Shown in pieces: positions 7,930 to 15,886 of a stretch of 33,000 bases of DNA; position 1 is the stretch's first letter; each line of letters starts with the position of its first letter. The notes below the pieces were generated by a model. That model searched no databases, had not been told where the DNA came from, and worked only from the letters and a program-made list of their open reading frames with translations. Source of the DNA: Kitasatospora cheerisanensis KCTC 2395. Its GTDB lineage: Bacteria > Actinomycetota > Actinomycetes > Streptomycetales > Streptomycetaceae. A program made the translations under genes and the position numbers. The stretch lies in contig NZ_KK853997.1 of the NCBI RefSeq assembly GCF_000696185.1, positions 907,405-940,404 on the forward strand, read 5' to 3'.

Positions 7930-9222
7930 ATGTCCAGCACCACCACCGAGACCGGCACCCGACCACCGGTGGCCGCCGCCCCGGCCGCCTCGGCGTTCTG
8001 GCGCTACTGGTCGGCCTCGGCGATCAGCGGGCTCGGCGACGCCGTCACCTCCGTCGCACTGCCGCTGACCGCCGTGTCCGTCCTGCACGCCGGCGGCTTC
8101 CAGGTCGGCCTGGTGACGGCGGCGGGCTTCGTCGCCTGGCTGCTGATCGGCCTGCCCGCCGGGGTGCTGGTGCAGCGGCTGCCGCTGCGCGGCACCCAGG
8201 TCGCCATGGACCTGGTGCGCGCCGCGGCGATCGGCTCGGTGCCGCTGGCCGCCGCGTTCGGCACCCTGAGCCTGGTCCACCTGGTCGTGGTGGCGCTGCT
8301 GGTGAGCCTGGCGAGCGTGGTGTTCGACGTCGGCAACTCGACCTTCCTGCCGACCGTGGTGCCGCGCGAGCAGCTGACCGCCCGCAACAGCCTGACCTCG
8401 GGCACCCACGCGGTGAACCAGCTGGCCGGGCCGTCGATCGGCGGCGCACTCGTCCAACTGCTGGGCGCGGCGACCGCGTTGGTGACCGACGCGGTCAGCT
8501 ACCTGCTGTCGGCGGCGCTGCTGCGCACGCTGCCCCGGGCGGCGGCCGCCGACCGGCCGGCCCCCGGGCAGACCCCGTCGGTGGCGGCGCAGATCGGCGA
8601 GGGCTGGCGGTACGTCACCCGGCACCCGGTGGTGGGTCCGTGCGTGGCGATGGCGACCTCGGTGAACTTCGTGTGCGGCGCGCTGATGACGCTGACCCCG
8701 GTGTTCCTGGTCCGCACCCTGGGCGCGCCGGCCGGCGTGGTCGGCGTGCTGATGGCCACCGAGGGCATCGGCAGCCTGCTGGGCGCGGCGCTCACCCCGC
8801 GGCTCAGCTCCCGGCTGGGCAGCGCCCGGGCCCTGCTGCTCGCCCCGGTGGTGGGCGCGGCACTGGCGCTGCTGATGCCGATGGCCACCCCGGGGGCGGG
8901 GCTGCTGCTGTTCGCGGTCGGCAACGCGGGGTTCGCGGCGGGCGTGGTCGTACTGAGCATCGTCACCCGGACGCACCGCCAGTCCACCGTGCCCGCCGAG
9001 CTGCTGCCCCGGGTGATGGCCACCGTCCGGTTCGTCTCCTGGGGCGCGATCCCGATCGGCGCGCTGCTGGCCGGCTCCGCGGCCTCGCTCTGGGGCGCCC
9101 GCACCGCGCTCTGGGCGGCCTGCGCCCTGACGGCGGTGGCGCCGCTGGTGCTGCTCTGCTCCCGGGTCCGCGGCCTGCGCCGCCTGGACGAACTGGACGC
9201 ACCGCACGCCCCGGCAGCGTGA
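7930..9222 (+). CDS. Major facilitator superfamily exporter
   Basis: A 430-residue protein with 12 predicted membrane helices, starting ATG 7930. The N-terminal half has FWRYWSASAISGLGDAVTSVALPL, typical of the MFS_3 (enterobactin/macrolide-exporter-like) branch, with the helix 2-3 loop LLIGLPAGVLVQRLPLRG. The C-terminal half includes FVSWGAIPIGALLAGSAASLWG, also common there. It probably uses the proton gradient to export a small molecule. The gene is divergent from the HxlR-PrxQ fusion and shares its palindrome, suggesting induction by a thiol-reactive compound. The substrate is not known. Confidence 0.88.
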   Translation: MSSTTTETGTRPPVAAAPAASAFWRYWSASAISGLGDAVTSVALPLTAVSVLHAGGFQVGLVTAAGFVAWLLIGLPAGVLVQRLPLRGTQVAMDLVRAAAIGSVPLAAAFGTLSLVHLVVVALLVSLASVVFDVGNSTFLPTVVPREQLTARNSLTSGTHAVNQLAGPSIGGALVQLLGAATALVTDAVSYLLSAALLRTLPRAAAADRPAPGQTPSVAAQIGEGWRYVTRHPVVGPCVAMATSVNFVCGALMTLTPVFLVRTLGAPAGVVGVLMATEGIGSLLGAALTPRLSSRLGSARALLLAPVVGAALALLMPMATPGAGLLLFAVGNAGFAAGVVVLSIVTRTHRQSTVPAELLPRVMATVRFVSWGAIPIGALLAGSAASLWGARTALWAACALTAVAPLVLLCSRVRGLRRLDELDAPHAPAA

Positions 9223-9256
9223 CGCCGACGTGACGAGCCGGCCCCAGCGACCGACG

Positions 9257-9269
9257 TGACGGGCCGTCA
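9257..9269. repeat. 13-bp palindrome TGACGGGCCGTCA containing a stop codon
   Basis: Perfect 6-bp arms around one base. The minus-strand stop of the deacetylase gene (9269-9267) is its first triplet. It lies in the convergent gap after the MFS gene. Related copies occur at 10758-10770, 11705-11717, 20402-20414 and 24161-24173. A short direct repeat CCGACGTGACG (9225-9235 and 9251-9261) precedes it. Confidence 0.6.
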
Positions 9270-10103
9270 GCCCGACAGTCGGACGAAGCGCCGGCCCGCG
9301 TCCAGCAGCTGCGGCAGGGCCTGCGCGTAGCCGGGGCCGGTGCCCGCGTCCGGGTGGTTGAAGTGGCTGATCACCACCGCCCCGGGCGGCGCCGCGAGCA
9401 CCGTCCGCGCGACCTGGCCGGCGTCGAAGGTCGCCCCGCCGTCGCCGTTCACGGCGAAACCGGCGACCCGCTCGCGGAGTTCGCCGACGATCCGCACCGC
9501 GACCTCGTCGTAGTGCGCTGTCCCGGAGCGGAACCAGCGCGGCGGCCGCCCGAGCAGTCCGGCCAGTTTCGCGGCGTTGTCCGCCACCTCCCGGTAGGCG
9601 GCGCCGGCGTCGGCGGTGCCGGTGATGCCGTACGCGGAGCGGCCGGTGACGGACAGCGGGCGGTGCGCGGTGCCGTGGTTGCCGAGTTCGAACAGCGGGT
9701 CGGCGGCCAGTTCGGCGAACGGGCCGGGGTTGGCGTCGATCCACCGGGCGTTCAGGAACAGCGTGGCGGGCACCCGGTGCCGGCGCAGGGTGTCGATCAG
9801 CGCCGCGTCGTAGCCGTCCCCGCCGGGCCCGCCGCACGCGTCGAAGGTCAGCGCCAGCGCCCCGCCGGGGACGTCCGCCACCACGCCCGGCAGGTCGGTC
9901 CCCCACTGCGCGGGCCGCTGCCCGGCGTACCGGGCCACCACCTCCTCCGGGCCCGGCGGCGCGGACGTCGTGGCGGTCGCGGACGGCGCGGCGGAGACCG
10001 GCGCGGCGGAGACGGGCGGAGCGCCGGACACCGGCGGCGCCGGCCGTGCGCAGCCCGCCGCGAGTCCGAGGGCCGCCGCCAGTACCGTCCGCCGTCCGAC
10101 CAT
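9267..10103 (-). CDS. Polysaccharide deacetylase-family lipoprotein (CE4-like)
   Basis: A 278-residue protein from ATG 10103, with AGGAG 8 nt upstream. The N-terminus MVGRRTVLAAALGLAAGC combines a twin-arginine pair (Arg4-Arg5) and a lipobox-like LAAGC (Cys18; -3 is Ala, so not canonical), then a Pro/Ala/Ser linker to about residue 50. NodB-fold motifs follow: TFDACGG (Asp88), NHGTAH (His143 and His147 as metal ligands), RWFRSGTAHYDE and VISHFNHPDAGTG. TFDACGG replaces the classical TFDDG, so the second Asp is absent; this variant recurs in a secreted actinobacterial subgroup. A cell-surface role in deacetylating a wall polymer is likely, with substrate unknown. It is divergent from chaA-like. 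Confidence 0.85.
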   Translation of the reverse strand: MVGRRTVLAAALGLAAGCARPAPPVSGAPPVSAAPVSAAPSATATTSAPPGPEEVVARYAGQRPAQWGTDLPGVVADVPGGALALTFDACGGPGGDGYDAALIDTLRRHRVPATLFLNARWIDANPGPFAELAADPLFELGNHGTAHRPLSVTGRSAYGITGTADAGAAYREVADNAAKLAGLLGRPPRWFRSGTAHYDEVAVRIVGELRERVAGFAVNGDGGATFDAGQVARTVLAAPPGAVVISHFNHPDAGTGPGYAQALPQLLDAGRRFVRLSG

Positions 10104-10198
10104 GCCACCGCTCCTGACTGTCCGTCACCGTCCATCGTGACCACCGCCACGAGTGTCACTTCCGGGCCGCGCGGGTGCCATCTGCGAAGCTCGGCCGT

Positions 10199-11302
10199 AT
10201 GGCTTCCTCCCAGCGACCGCACTATCTGCAGTGGACGACCGTCGCCCCGGTGATGGCGTTCCTGCTGCTCCTGGCCACCTGGCACCGCGAACTGCCGTGG
10301 CCGGTGGTGACGCTGGTGGCGTGCGCCCTGGCACTGTCGGTGGTGGCGGCCGTGCACCACGCGGAGCTGATCGCCCACCGGGTGGGCGAGCCGTACGGGT
10401 CACTGGTGCTGGCGGTGGCGGTCACCATCATCGAGGTGGCGCTGATCGTGACGCTGATGGCGGACGGCGGCGACAAGAGCGCGGGCCTGGCCCGGGACAC
10501 CGTGTTCGCGGCGGTGATGATCACCTGCAACGGGATCCTCGGCCTGTCCATCCTGGTCGGCGCGGTGAAGTACCGGGTGGCGGTGTTCAACGCGGAGGGC
10601 ACGGGCGCGGCCTTCGGCGCGATCGCCACCCTGGCCACGCTGAGCCTGGTGCTGCCGACCTTCACCACCTCCAAGCCCGGCCCGCAGTTCTCCGCCACCC
10701 AGCTGGTGTTCGCGGCGACCGCCTCGATCGTGATCTACGGCCTGTTCGTCTCGACCCTGACGGTCCGTCACCGGGACTACTTCCTGCCGGTCACCCCGGC
10801 GGGCGAGGTGGTCGACCCGATGGACGAGCACTCGGAGCCGCCGTCGGTCCGGACGACGCTGGTCAGCGTCGCGCTGCTGTCCGTCGCCCTGGTCGCGGTG
10901 GTCGGCCTGGCGAAAGGCGTCTCCCCCACCATCGAGCGCGGCGTCGCCGCGGCCGACCTGCCGAACGCGGTGGTCGGCGTGGTGATCGCGCTGCTGGTGC
11001 TGCTGCCGGAGTCGATCGCGGCGGTCCGGGCGGCGGTCCGCAACCGGGTGCAGATCAGCCTGAACCTGGCGCTGGGCTCGGCGCTCGCCTCGATCGGCCT
11101 GACCATCCCGGCCGTGGCCATCGCCTCCACCTGGCTGAGCGGCCCGCTCGAACTCGGCCTCGGCGCCAACCACATGATCCTGCTCGCCCTGACGGTCGCC
11201 GTCGGCACCCTCACCGTCATCCCCAAGCGCGCCACCCCGCTCCAGGGCGGCGTCCACCTGGCCATCCTCGGCGCCTACCTGGTGCTCGCGGTCAGTCCGT
11301 AG
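10199..11302 (+). CDS. chaA: ChaA-type Ca2+(Na+)/H+ antiporter (CaCA superfamily)
   Basis: A 367-residue membrane protein with about 11 helices. The first CaCA repeat has GEPYGSLVLAVAVTIIEVALI, the glutamate-containing signature seen in ChaA and CAX proteins; the second has LLPESIAAVRAAVRNRVQIS followed by LNLALGSALASIGLTIPAV, placing the second conserved Glu in the membrane. The predicted activity is Ca2+ or Na+ efflux in exchange for H+. ATG 10199 is preferred, although a GTG eight codons upstream is in frame and neither has a clear ribosome site. The palindrome TGACGGTCCGTCA lies inside the coding sequence at 10758-10770. Confidence 0.85.
   Translation: MASSQRPHYLQWTTVAPVMAFLLLLATWHRELPWPVVTLVACALALSVVAAVHHAELIAHRVGEPYGSLVLAVAVTIIEVALIVTLMADGGDKSAGLARDTVFAAVMITCNGILGLSILVGAVKYRVAVFNAEGTGAAFGAIATLATLSLVLPTFTTSKPGPQFSATQLVFAATASIVIYGLFVSTLTVRHRDYFLPVTPAGEVVDPMDEHSEPPSVRTTLVSVALLSVALVAVVGLAKGVSPTIERGVAAADLPNAVVGVVIALLVLLPESIAAVRAAVRNRVQISLNLALGSALASIGLTIPAVAIASTWLSGPLELGLGANHMILLALTVAVGTLTVIPKRATPLQGGVHLAILGAYLVLAVSP
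10758..10770. repeat. 13-bp palindrome TGACGGTCCGTCA inside chaA
   Basis: A perfect copy of the recurring palindrome, here in a coding sequence and read as LTVRH. Unlike the other good copies it contains no in-frame stop. Confidence 0.55.
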
Positions 11303-11446
11303 CCCCGGGCCGTCGGCCGACGGGCCGTCGGGCCGCGACCTGTCGACCCGTCAGGCATCGACCGGCGATCGCCGGGTAGGCGGGCGGTGCCGCAGTGACG
11401 GCGGGCCGCCCCGCAGGCGGCGCACACCCCGAACCGAGGAGGAAGC

Positions 11447-11707
11447 ATGACGATCCTGTGGGCGATCATCGCCGGTCTGATCATCGGCCTGCTGGCGAAG
11501 CTGGTCATTCCGGGCCGGCAGCCCATTCCGCTCTGGCTGACGGTCCTGCTCGGCATCGTCGGCGGCCTGATCGGCAACGCGCTGGCGGGCGCCTTCGGCG
11601 TCGCCGACACCGGCGGCATCGACTGGATCCGGCACTTCTTCCAGATCGGCGCCGCGGCCGTGCTGATCCTCCTGGTCACCCCGCTGTGGGCGCGGCGCGG
11701 TGCCTGA
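11447..11707 (+). CDS. GlsB/YeaQ/YmgE-family small stress membrane protein
   Basis: An 86-residue protein with a strong ribosome site (GAGGAGGAA) before ATG 11447. Three hydrophobic segments are visible: ILWAIIAGLIIGLLAKLVI, LWLTVLLGIVGGLIGNALAGAFG and QIGAAAVLILLVTPLW. The GLIIGLLAKLVIPGRQP and GIVGGLIGN motifs identify the family (Transgly_assoc). Members are envelope-stress-associated integral membrane proteins without a defined reaction. A strong hairpin follows (11723-11758), and the stop lies in TGACGGCCCGTCA. Confidence 0.88.
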   Translation: MTILWAIIAGLIIGLLAKLVIPGRQPIPLWLTVLLGIVGGLIGNALAGAFGVADTGGIDWIRHFFQIGAAAVLILLVTPLWARRGA

Positions 11708-11717
11708 CGGCCCGTCA
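11705..11717. repeat. 13-bp palindrome TGACGGCCCGTCA beginning at the GlsB stop codon
   Basis: A perfect palindrome whose first triplet is the TGA stop. It directly precedes the terminator hairpin. The same relation to a stop codon occurs at the deacetylase, ACT-GNAT and phosphofructokinase genes. Confidence 0.6.
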
Positions 11718-11722
11718 CGCAC

Positions 11723-11758
11723 GACGGAGGCGGGCGCTCGCACGCGCCCGCCTCCGTC
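11723..11758. terminator. Hairpin between convergent GlsB and glmS genes
   Basis: Perfect 15-bp arms (11723-11737 and 11744-11758) around a 6-nt loop, very GC-rich, with no T tract. Its position between convergent genes suits a bidirectional terminator of the actinobacterial type. Confidence 0.7.
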
Positions 11759-11775
11759 CGCGCTCCGCCCAACGA

Positions 11776-11840
11776 GCGGCTCACTCCACGGTGACGCTCC
11801 CGCCCCCGCTCACCCCGCGGCTCACTCCACGGTGACGCTC
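11776..11840. repeat. 24-bp direct repeat at the 3' end of glmS
   Basis: An identical 24-bp sequence lies at 11776-11799 and 11817-11840, 41 bp apart. The second copy contains the last codons and stop of glmS (VTVE, TGA at 11822-11824); the first is a duplicate beyond the stop. A small slip duplication of a gene end is the simplest reading. Confidence 0.8.
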
Positions 11841-13663
11841 TTGGCGAGGTTGCGCGGCTTGTCGACGTCCCGCCCGAGGGCCACCGCGGCGTGGTAGGCC
11901 AGCAGTTGGAGCGGGATGTTGAGCAGCAGCGGGTCGAGTTCCGGCTCGCTCTTCGGGACGACCACGCAGTGGTCGGCGAGCTTCGCCTCGATCGGGCGGT
12001 GGGCGACGGCCAGCACCCGGCCGGAACGGGCCTTGATCTCGCCGAGCGCGGTGAGGTTCTTGTCGAGCAGCTCGTCGTCCGGCACCAGCGCCACGGTCGG
12101 CAGCTCGGGGCTGATCAGCGCCAGCGGGCCGTGCTTCAACTCGCTGGCGGGGTAAGCCTCGGCGTGCACGTAGGAGATCTCCTTGAGCTTCTGTGCACCC
12201 TCCCGGGCCACCGGGTAGCCGCGCACCCGGCCGATGAACATCATGCCCTGGCTCTCCGCGTACTCGGCGGCGAGCTTCTCGATCTCCCGCTCCTGGCCGA
12301 GGATCTCGCGGATCTGCTCGGGCAGCGCCTTCAGCGCGGCGACGATCCGGCGGCCGTCGGCGGGCGACAGGTCGTGGATCCGGCCGAAGTGCAGGGCCAG
12401 CAGCGCGAACGCCACCACGGTGGAGGTGAACGCCTTGGTGGAGGCGACCGAGATCTCCGGGCCGGCGTGCAGGTAGATGCCGCCGTCGCACTCGCGGGCG
12501 ATCGCCGAGCCGACGGTGTTGACCACACCGAGCACCCGGCCGCCCTTGCGCTTGATCTCCTGCACGGCCGCCAGCGTGTCGTAGGTCTCGCCGGACTGGC
12601 TGACCGCCACGTACAGGGTGTCCGCCTCGATCACCGGGTTGCGGTAGCGGAACTCGGAGGCCGGCTCGGAGTGCGCGGGGATCCGGGCCAGCTCCTCGAT
12701 CAGCTGCGCGCCCATCTCGCCCGCATAGTACGCCGACCCGCAGCCGAGGATCTTCACCCGGCGGATCTCCCGCAGCTCCCGGGCGTCCAGGTTCAGCCCG
12801 CCCAGGTGCGCGGTGCTGAACCGCTCGTCGAGCCGGCCGGACAGCGTGCGCTCGACGGCGCCGGGCTGCTCGTGGATCTCCTTCAGCAGGTAGTGCGCGT
12901 ACCCCCCGGTGTCGTACGAGCCGATCTCCCAGTCCACGGTGGACGGCTGCCGGGTGACGGTCCGGGCGTCCTCGGTGAAGGTCCGGAAGCCGTCGGCGCG
13001 GACCGTCGCCAGCTCGCCGTCCTCCAGGTGCACCACCTGGCGGGTGTAGCGGACCAGCGCGGAGACGTCGGAGGCGGCGAACATCTCCTTCTCGCCGATG
13101 CCGAGCACGATCGGGCTGCCGTTGCGGGCCACCACGATCCGGTCGGTCTGCTCGGCGTCCAGCACCGCGATGCCGTAGGTGCCGACGACCAGCTTCAGCG
13201 CGGCCCGCACCGCGTCCTCCAGCTCGCCGCCGTCCGCGCGGTGCGCGGCGATCAGGTGGGCCAGCACCTCGGTGTCGGTCTCCGAGCGGAACAGCGCGCC
13301 GTCCGCGGCCAGCTTGGCGCGCAGCTCGTCGGCGTTCTCGATGATGCCGTTGTGGACCACGGCGATCCGGCCCTCGTTGTCGGTGTGCGGGTGCGCGTTC
13401 GCGTCCGAGGGCACGCCGTGGGTCGCCCAGCGGGTGTGGCCGATGCCGGCGCCGCCCTTGAACCGGGCCGGCAGCGCGGCCGCCAGGTCGGCGACCCGGC
13501 CCTTGACCTTGCACACCTTCAGCTTCGCCGGGACGGACTTGGTGGCGGGGGCGATCACCGCGACGCCCGCCGAGTCGTATCCCCGGTACTCCAGGCGCTG
13601 CAGGCCCTCCAGCAGGAAGGGGGACGCGTCCTTGGGGCCGATGTAGGCCACGATTCCGCACAT
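11822..13663 (-). CDS. glmS: Glutamine--fructose-6-phosphate aminotransferase (isomerizing)
   Basis: A 613-residue protein from ATG 13663, with AGGAG 9 nt upstream. GlmS converts fructose-6-phosphate and glutamine to glucosamine-6-phosphate, the entry step to UDP-GlcNAc for peptidoglycan. The N-terminus MCGIVAYIG exposes Cys2 as the glutaminase nucleophile after Met removal; RLEYRGYDSAG and GHTRWATHG are class II amidotransferase motifs (residues 1-225). Two SIS domains follow, with KILGCGSAYYAGEMGAQLIE and SQSGETYDTLAA, then RVRGYPVAREGAQKLKEISYVHAEAYPASELKHGP, and the conserved C-terminal LAKSVTVE. It ends as expected for the family. No glmS riboswitch-like ribozyme was recognised upstream. 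Confidence 0.96.
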   Translation of the reverse strand: MCGIVAYIGPKDASPFLLEGLQRLEYRGYDSAGVAVIAPATKSVPAKLKVCKVKGRVADLAAALPARFKGGAGIGHTRWATHGVPSDANAHPHTDNEGRIAVVHNGIIENADELRAKLAADGALFRSETDTEVLAHLIAAHRADGGELEDAVRAALKLVVGTYGIAVLDAEQTDRIVVARNGSPIVLGIGEKEMFAASDVSALVRYTRQVVHLEDGELATVRADGFRTFTEDARTVTRQPSTVDWEIGSYDTGGYAHYLLKEIHEQPGAVERTLSGRLDERFSTAHLGGLNLDARELREIRRVKILGCGSAYYAGEMGAQLIEELARIPAHSEPASEFRYRNPVIEADTLYVAVSQSGETYDTLAAVQEIKRKGGRVLGVVNTVGSAIARECDGGIYLHAGPEISVASTKAFTSTVVAFALLALHFGRIHDLSPADGRRIVAALKALPEQIREILGQEREIEKLAAEYAESQGMMFIGRVRGYPVAREGAQKLKEISYVHAEAYPASELKHGPLALISPELPTVALVPDDELLDKNLTALGEIKARSGRVLAVAHRPIEAKLADHCVVVPKSEPELDPLLLNIPLQLLAYHAAVALGRDVDKPRNLAKSVTVE

Positions 13664-13733
13664 AGACGTGGACTCCTGGTGTTCGCGGGTGTTCGGGTGG
13701 ACTCGGGGACGTGCGACGGTCGGCCGCAGACCG

Positions 13734-14009
13734 TCAGCCGTAGACCGTCCGCCGCAGCTGACGCGCCGACAGCTCCGGCGCGGCGACCCGGCGGACGGCC
13801 AGCTCCGCGCCGATCCGGGCGAAGATCCGATCGTTGGTCAGTCCCCTGGCCTGCAGCTCACCGTGACGGCGGCGCACGTACTCCTCCGTGGTCTCGGAGA
13901 AGTACGCCAGCACCTCCGCGACGACCCGCGCCGCCTCCCCGGGGGCCAGCGCTGTGGTCCGGGCGAGATGGGCGAGCAGGTCCTCATGAGGGTGCGGTGA
14001 GACAGGCAC
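13734..14009 (-). CDS. Small conserved actinobacterial protein of unknown function
   Basis: A 91-residue, mostly helical protein upstream of glmS and on the same strand. I prefer GTG 14009 (MPVSPHPHEDLLAHLARTTA) because a well-spaced promoter, TTGGCA-17-TAGGCT, ends 8 nt before it; the ATG at 14039 would then lie inside the spacer. Recognisable segments are APGEAARVVAEVLAYFSETTEEYVRRRH, QARGLTNDRIFARIGAELA and the C-terminus LSARQLRRTVYG. I recall similar short proteins in other streptomycetes but know no function. The GLTNDRIF segment with its charged helices could support nucleic-acid or protein binding; this is speculative. Expression with glmS is possible (70-nt gap). Confidence 0.65.
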   Translation of the reverse strand: MPVSPHPHEDLLAHLARTTALAPGEAARVVAEVLAYFSETTEEYVRRRHGELQARGLTNDRIFARIGAELAVRRVAAPELSARQLRRTVYG

Positions 14010-14017
14010 GGTCGGGG

Positions 14018-14046
14018 AGCCTAGGCGTGAAGTGTCCATTTGCCAA
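14018..14046 (-). promoter_or_regulatory. Housekeeping-type promoter of the small gene upstream of glmS
   Basis: On the minus strand, -35 TTGGCA (14046-14041), a 17-nt spacer and -10 TAGGCT (14023-14018). This is the best-spaced promoter in the window, and it implies a leaderless or near-leaderless message starting at GTG 14009. Confidence 0.6.
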
Positions 14047-14049
14047 AGA

Positions 14050-14071
14050 TCCTGCCCGATTTCGGGCAGGA
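14050..14071. promoter_or_regulatory. 22-bp palindrome in a divergent gap
   Basis: Arms TCCTGCCCGA and TCGGGCAGGA are perfectly complementary around TT. It abuts the -35 of the minus-strand promoter (14041-14046) and lies 47 nt upstream of the AlkZ-like gene. No T tract follows and both neighbours diverge from it, so an operator is more likely than a terminator. Confidence 0.5.
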
Positions 14072-14117
14072 CTGCGAACCCGTGCACCCGGAAGGGCCGC
14101 CTCGGTACGGTGAGCCC

Positions 14118-15200
14118 ATGCACTCACCGGCCCTGGACGACGACCGGGTGCGGTCCCTGCGCACCCGCGGGCAGGGCCTCGGCGCCGGCGTCCGCCTCCG
14201 CACCGCCGCCGAGGCCGTCGAACGGGTCATCGGCGTCCAGGCCCAGGACGCCCGGGCCGGGGCGCTGGGCATCCGGGTCCGCACCACCGGGCTCACCGCG
14301 GCCGAGCTGCGGCGGGCCCTGGAGGTCGACCGCACCCTGGTCCGGAGCTGGCTGCTGCGCGGCACCCTGCACACCGTCACCACCGCCGACCTGCGCTGGC
14401 TGCTCGCCCTGCTCGGCCCGCAGTTCCTCCGCCTGAGCGCCCGCCGGTACCGCGAACTCGGCCTCGACGAGGCCCTCTGCGACGCCGCCGAGACGGTGAT
14501 CACCGACACCCTGGCCGCCCACGGCCCGTCCACCCGCGCCGAGTTGACGCACCGGCTCGCCACCGCCGGACTCCCGGCGGACGGCCAGGCCCCGTTCCAC
14601 CTGATCCGCCGGGCGGCGCTGCGCGGCCGGATCTGCTTCGGCCCGGAGCGCGAGGGCGACGCCACCTTCGTCCTGCTCGCCGACTGGCTGCCCGACGCCC
14701 CCGGCGGCCCCGCCGGCGAGGCCGCCGTCACCGCGCTGGCCCGCCGCTACCTGCACGCCCATGGCCCGGCCGCCCCCGAGGACTTCGCCGGCTGGTCCGG
14801 CCTGCCCGCCACCGCCGCCCGCCGCGCCTGGCGCTCCCTGGACCTGCTGACCGTCCGGGTCCGCGACCGGGACTGCGCGCTGCCCGCCGACCGGGCCGCC
14901 GAACTCGACGCCGCCCCCGGCCCGGCGCCGGACGTCCGGCTGCTGCCGATGTACGACAACTACCTGATCGCCCACCGCACTTCGGCCCTCGCCGTACCCG
15001 CCGCGCACGAGCAGCAGGTCCGGCCCGGCGGCGGCCAGGTCCGGGCCGCCGTGCTCGCCGACGGGCTCGCCCGCGGCACCTGGGCCTGGCGCCGCGGGCG
15101 CGTCGACACCGCGCTGTTCGACCCGGCGGACGCGACCGCCCTGGCCACGGGCCTCGCGGCCGAGTCCGCCGCCGTCGCCGATTTCCTCGGCGCGGCCTGA
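14118..15200 (+). CDS. AlkZ/YcaQ-like winged-helix protein (HTH_42 family), possible DNA glycosylase
   Basis: A 360-residue protein from ATG 14118; TACGGT (14106-14111) lies 6 nt upstream, suggesting a leaderless message. The family consists of three tandem winged helices and a C-terminal beta barrel. Visible hallmarks are AVERVIGVQAQDARAG near residues 34-47, where Gln41-Ala-Gln43 resembles the catalytic QxQ of AlkZ glycosylases, TLVRSWLLRGTLHTVTTADLRWL (residues 77-99), and PEDFAGWSGLPATAARRAW. The central LPMYDNYLIAHR is also conserved. AlkZ removes bulky alkylated or cross-linked bases, whereas many HTH_42 homologues are uncharacterised, so glycosylase activity is a family-based inference. 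No biosynthetic cluster is adjacent. Confidence 0.75.
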   Translation: MHSPALDDDRVRSLRTRGQGLGAGVRLRTAAEAVERVIGVQAQDARAGALGIRVRTTGLTAAELRRALEVDRTLVRSWLLRGTLHTVTTADLRWLLALLGPQFLRLSARRYRELGLDEALCDAAETVITDTLAAHGPSTRAELTHRLATAGLPADGQAPFHLIRRAALRGRICFGPEREGDATFVLLADWLPDAPGGPAGEAAVTALARRYLHAHGPAAPEDFAGWSGLPATAARRAWRSLDLLTVRVRDRDCALPADRAAELDAAPGPAPDVRLLPMYDNYLIAHRTSALAVPAAHEQQVRPGGGQVRAAVLADGLARGTWAWRRGRVDTALFDPADATALATGLAAESAAVADFLGAA

Positions 15201-15272
15201 TCCGGGCGGCCGGCGCCGTACAGTTCGCACCCGACGCGTTCGATTCCGACGCCCCGCCGGAGGAGCCGCCCC

Positions 15273-15710
15273 ATCCGCACCTCGACCCCCGGACGCCGCC
15301 GGCCGACCGGCACGGTGGTCGCGGTGCTCACCCCGCTCGCCCTGCTCGGCCTGGGCGCCCTGTCCGCCGACCCCGACCGCGCGGCGCTCGCCGACCCCGC
15401 CCGGCTCGCGGTCCTGGCGGCCGCCCTGCTCGCCCTGCTCCTGCTCCGCACCGAATGGCGGCGGCTCACCGCCGCCGCACTGCTCGGCTTCCTGCTGCTC
15501 GCCCTCCCGGTCGCCGCCACCGGGAGCGCGGTCCGCCACCTGCGCGGCGAGCGCACCGAACTCGTCCTGACCGTCGGCTTCCTCGTGCTCGGCGCCGCCC
15601 GCCGCGGCCCGACGCACCGTCACCTTCCAGGCGCCCCGGAGCACTCGGCCCCGTGCGCGCAACCGATCGCCCGCACGGCGCGTAGTGAGGGACGTCGGCC
15701 GAACGGGTGA
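15273..15710 (+). CDS. Small membrane protein, start codon uncertain
   Basis: A hydrophobic protein with about four membrane segments: VVAVLTPLALLGLGAL, ARLAVLAAALLALLLL, LTAAALLGFLLLALPVA and LVLTVGFLVLGAA. The first conventional start is GTG 15315 (131 residues), which removes the charged N-terminus and has no ribosome site. An in-frame ATC at 15273 follows GGAGGAG at a proper distance and would add RTSTPGRRRPTGT, a good positive-inside leader; TACAGT (15219-15224) could be its -10. Either a rare ATC start or a base error is possible. The hydrophilic tail after about residue 110 lacks recognisable features. Function unknown. Confidence 0.45.
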   Translation: MRTSTPGRRRPTGTVVAVLTPLALLGLGALSADPDRAALADPARLAVLAAALLALLLLRTEWRRLTAAALLGFLLLALPVAATGSAVRHLRGERTELVLTVGFLVLGAARRGPTHRHLPGAPEHSAPCAQPIARTARSEGRRPNG

Positions 15711-15886
15711 GCAGGGGGCGCACCTATGATGTGGGGCCGTCGTTGAAGGACGGTGTGCAGACGGTGTTCGGGTGATCGTGGCCCGGCACTTGCATCCGAC
15801 GGCGGTGTCCGGCCCGGGGTTTCCGGCGGTCACCCCGCAGGATGGGCCGCGTACTGTCCGTGTCGATCACAGGGGGACCGTCCGTC

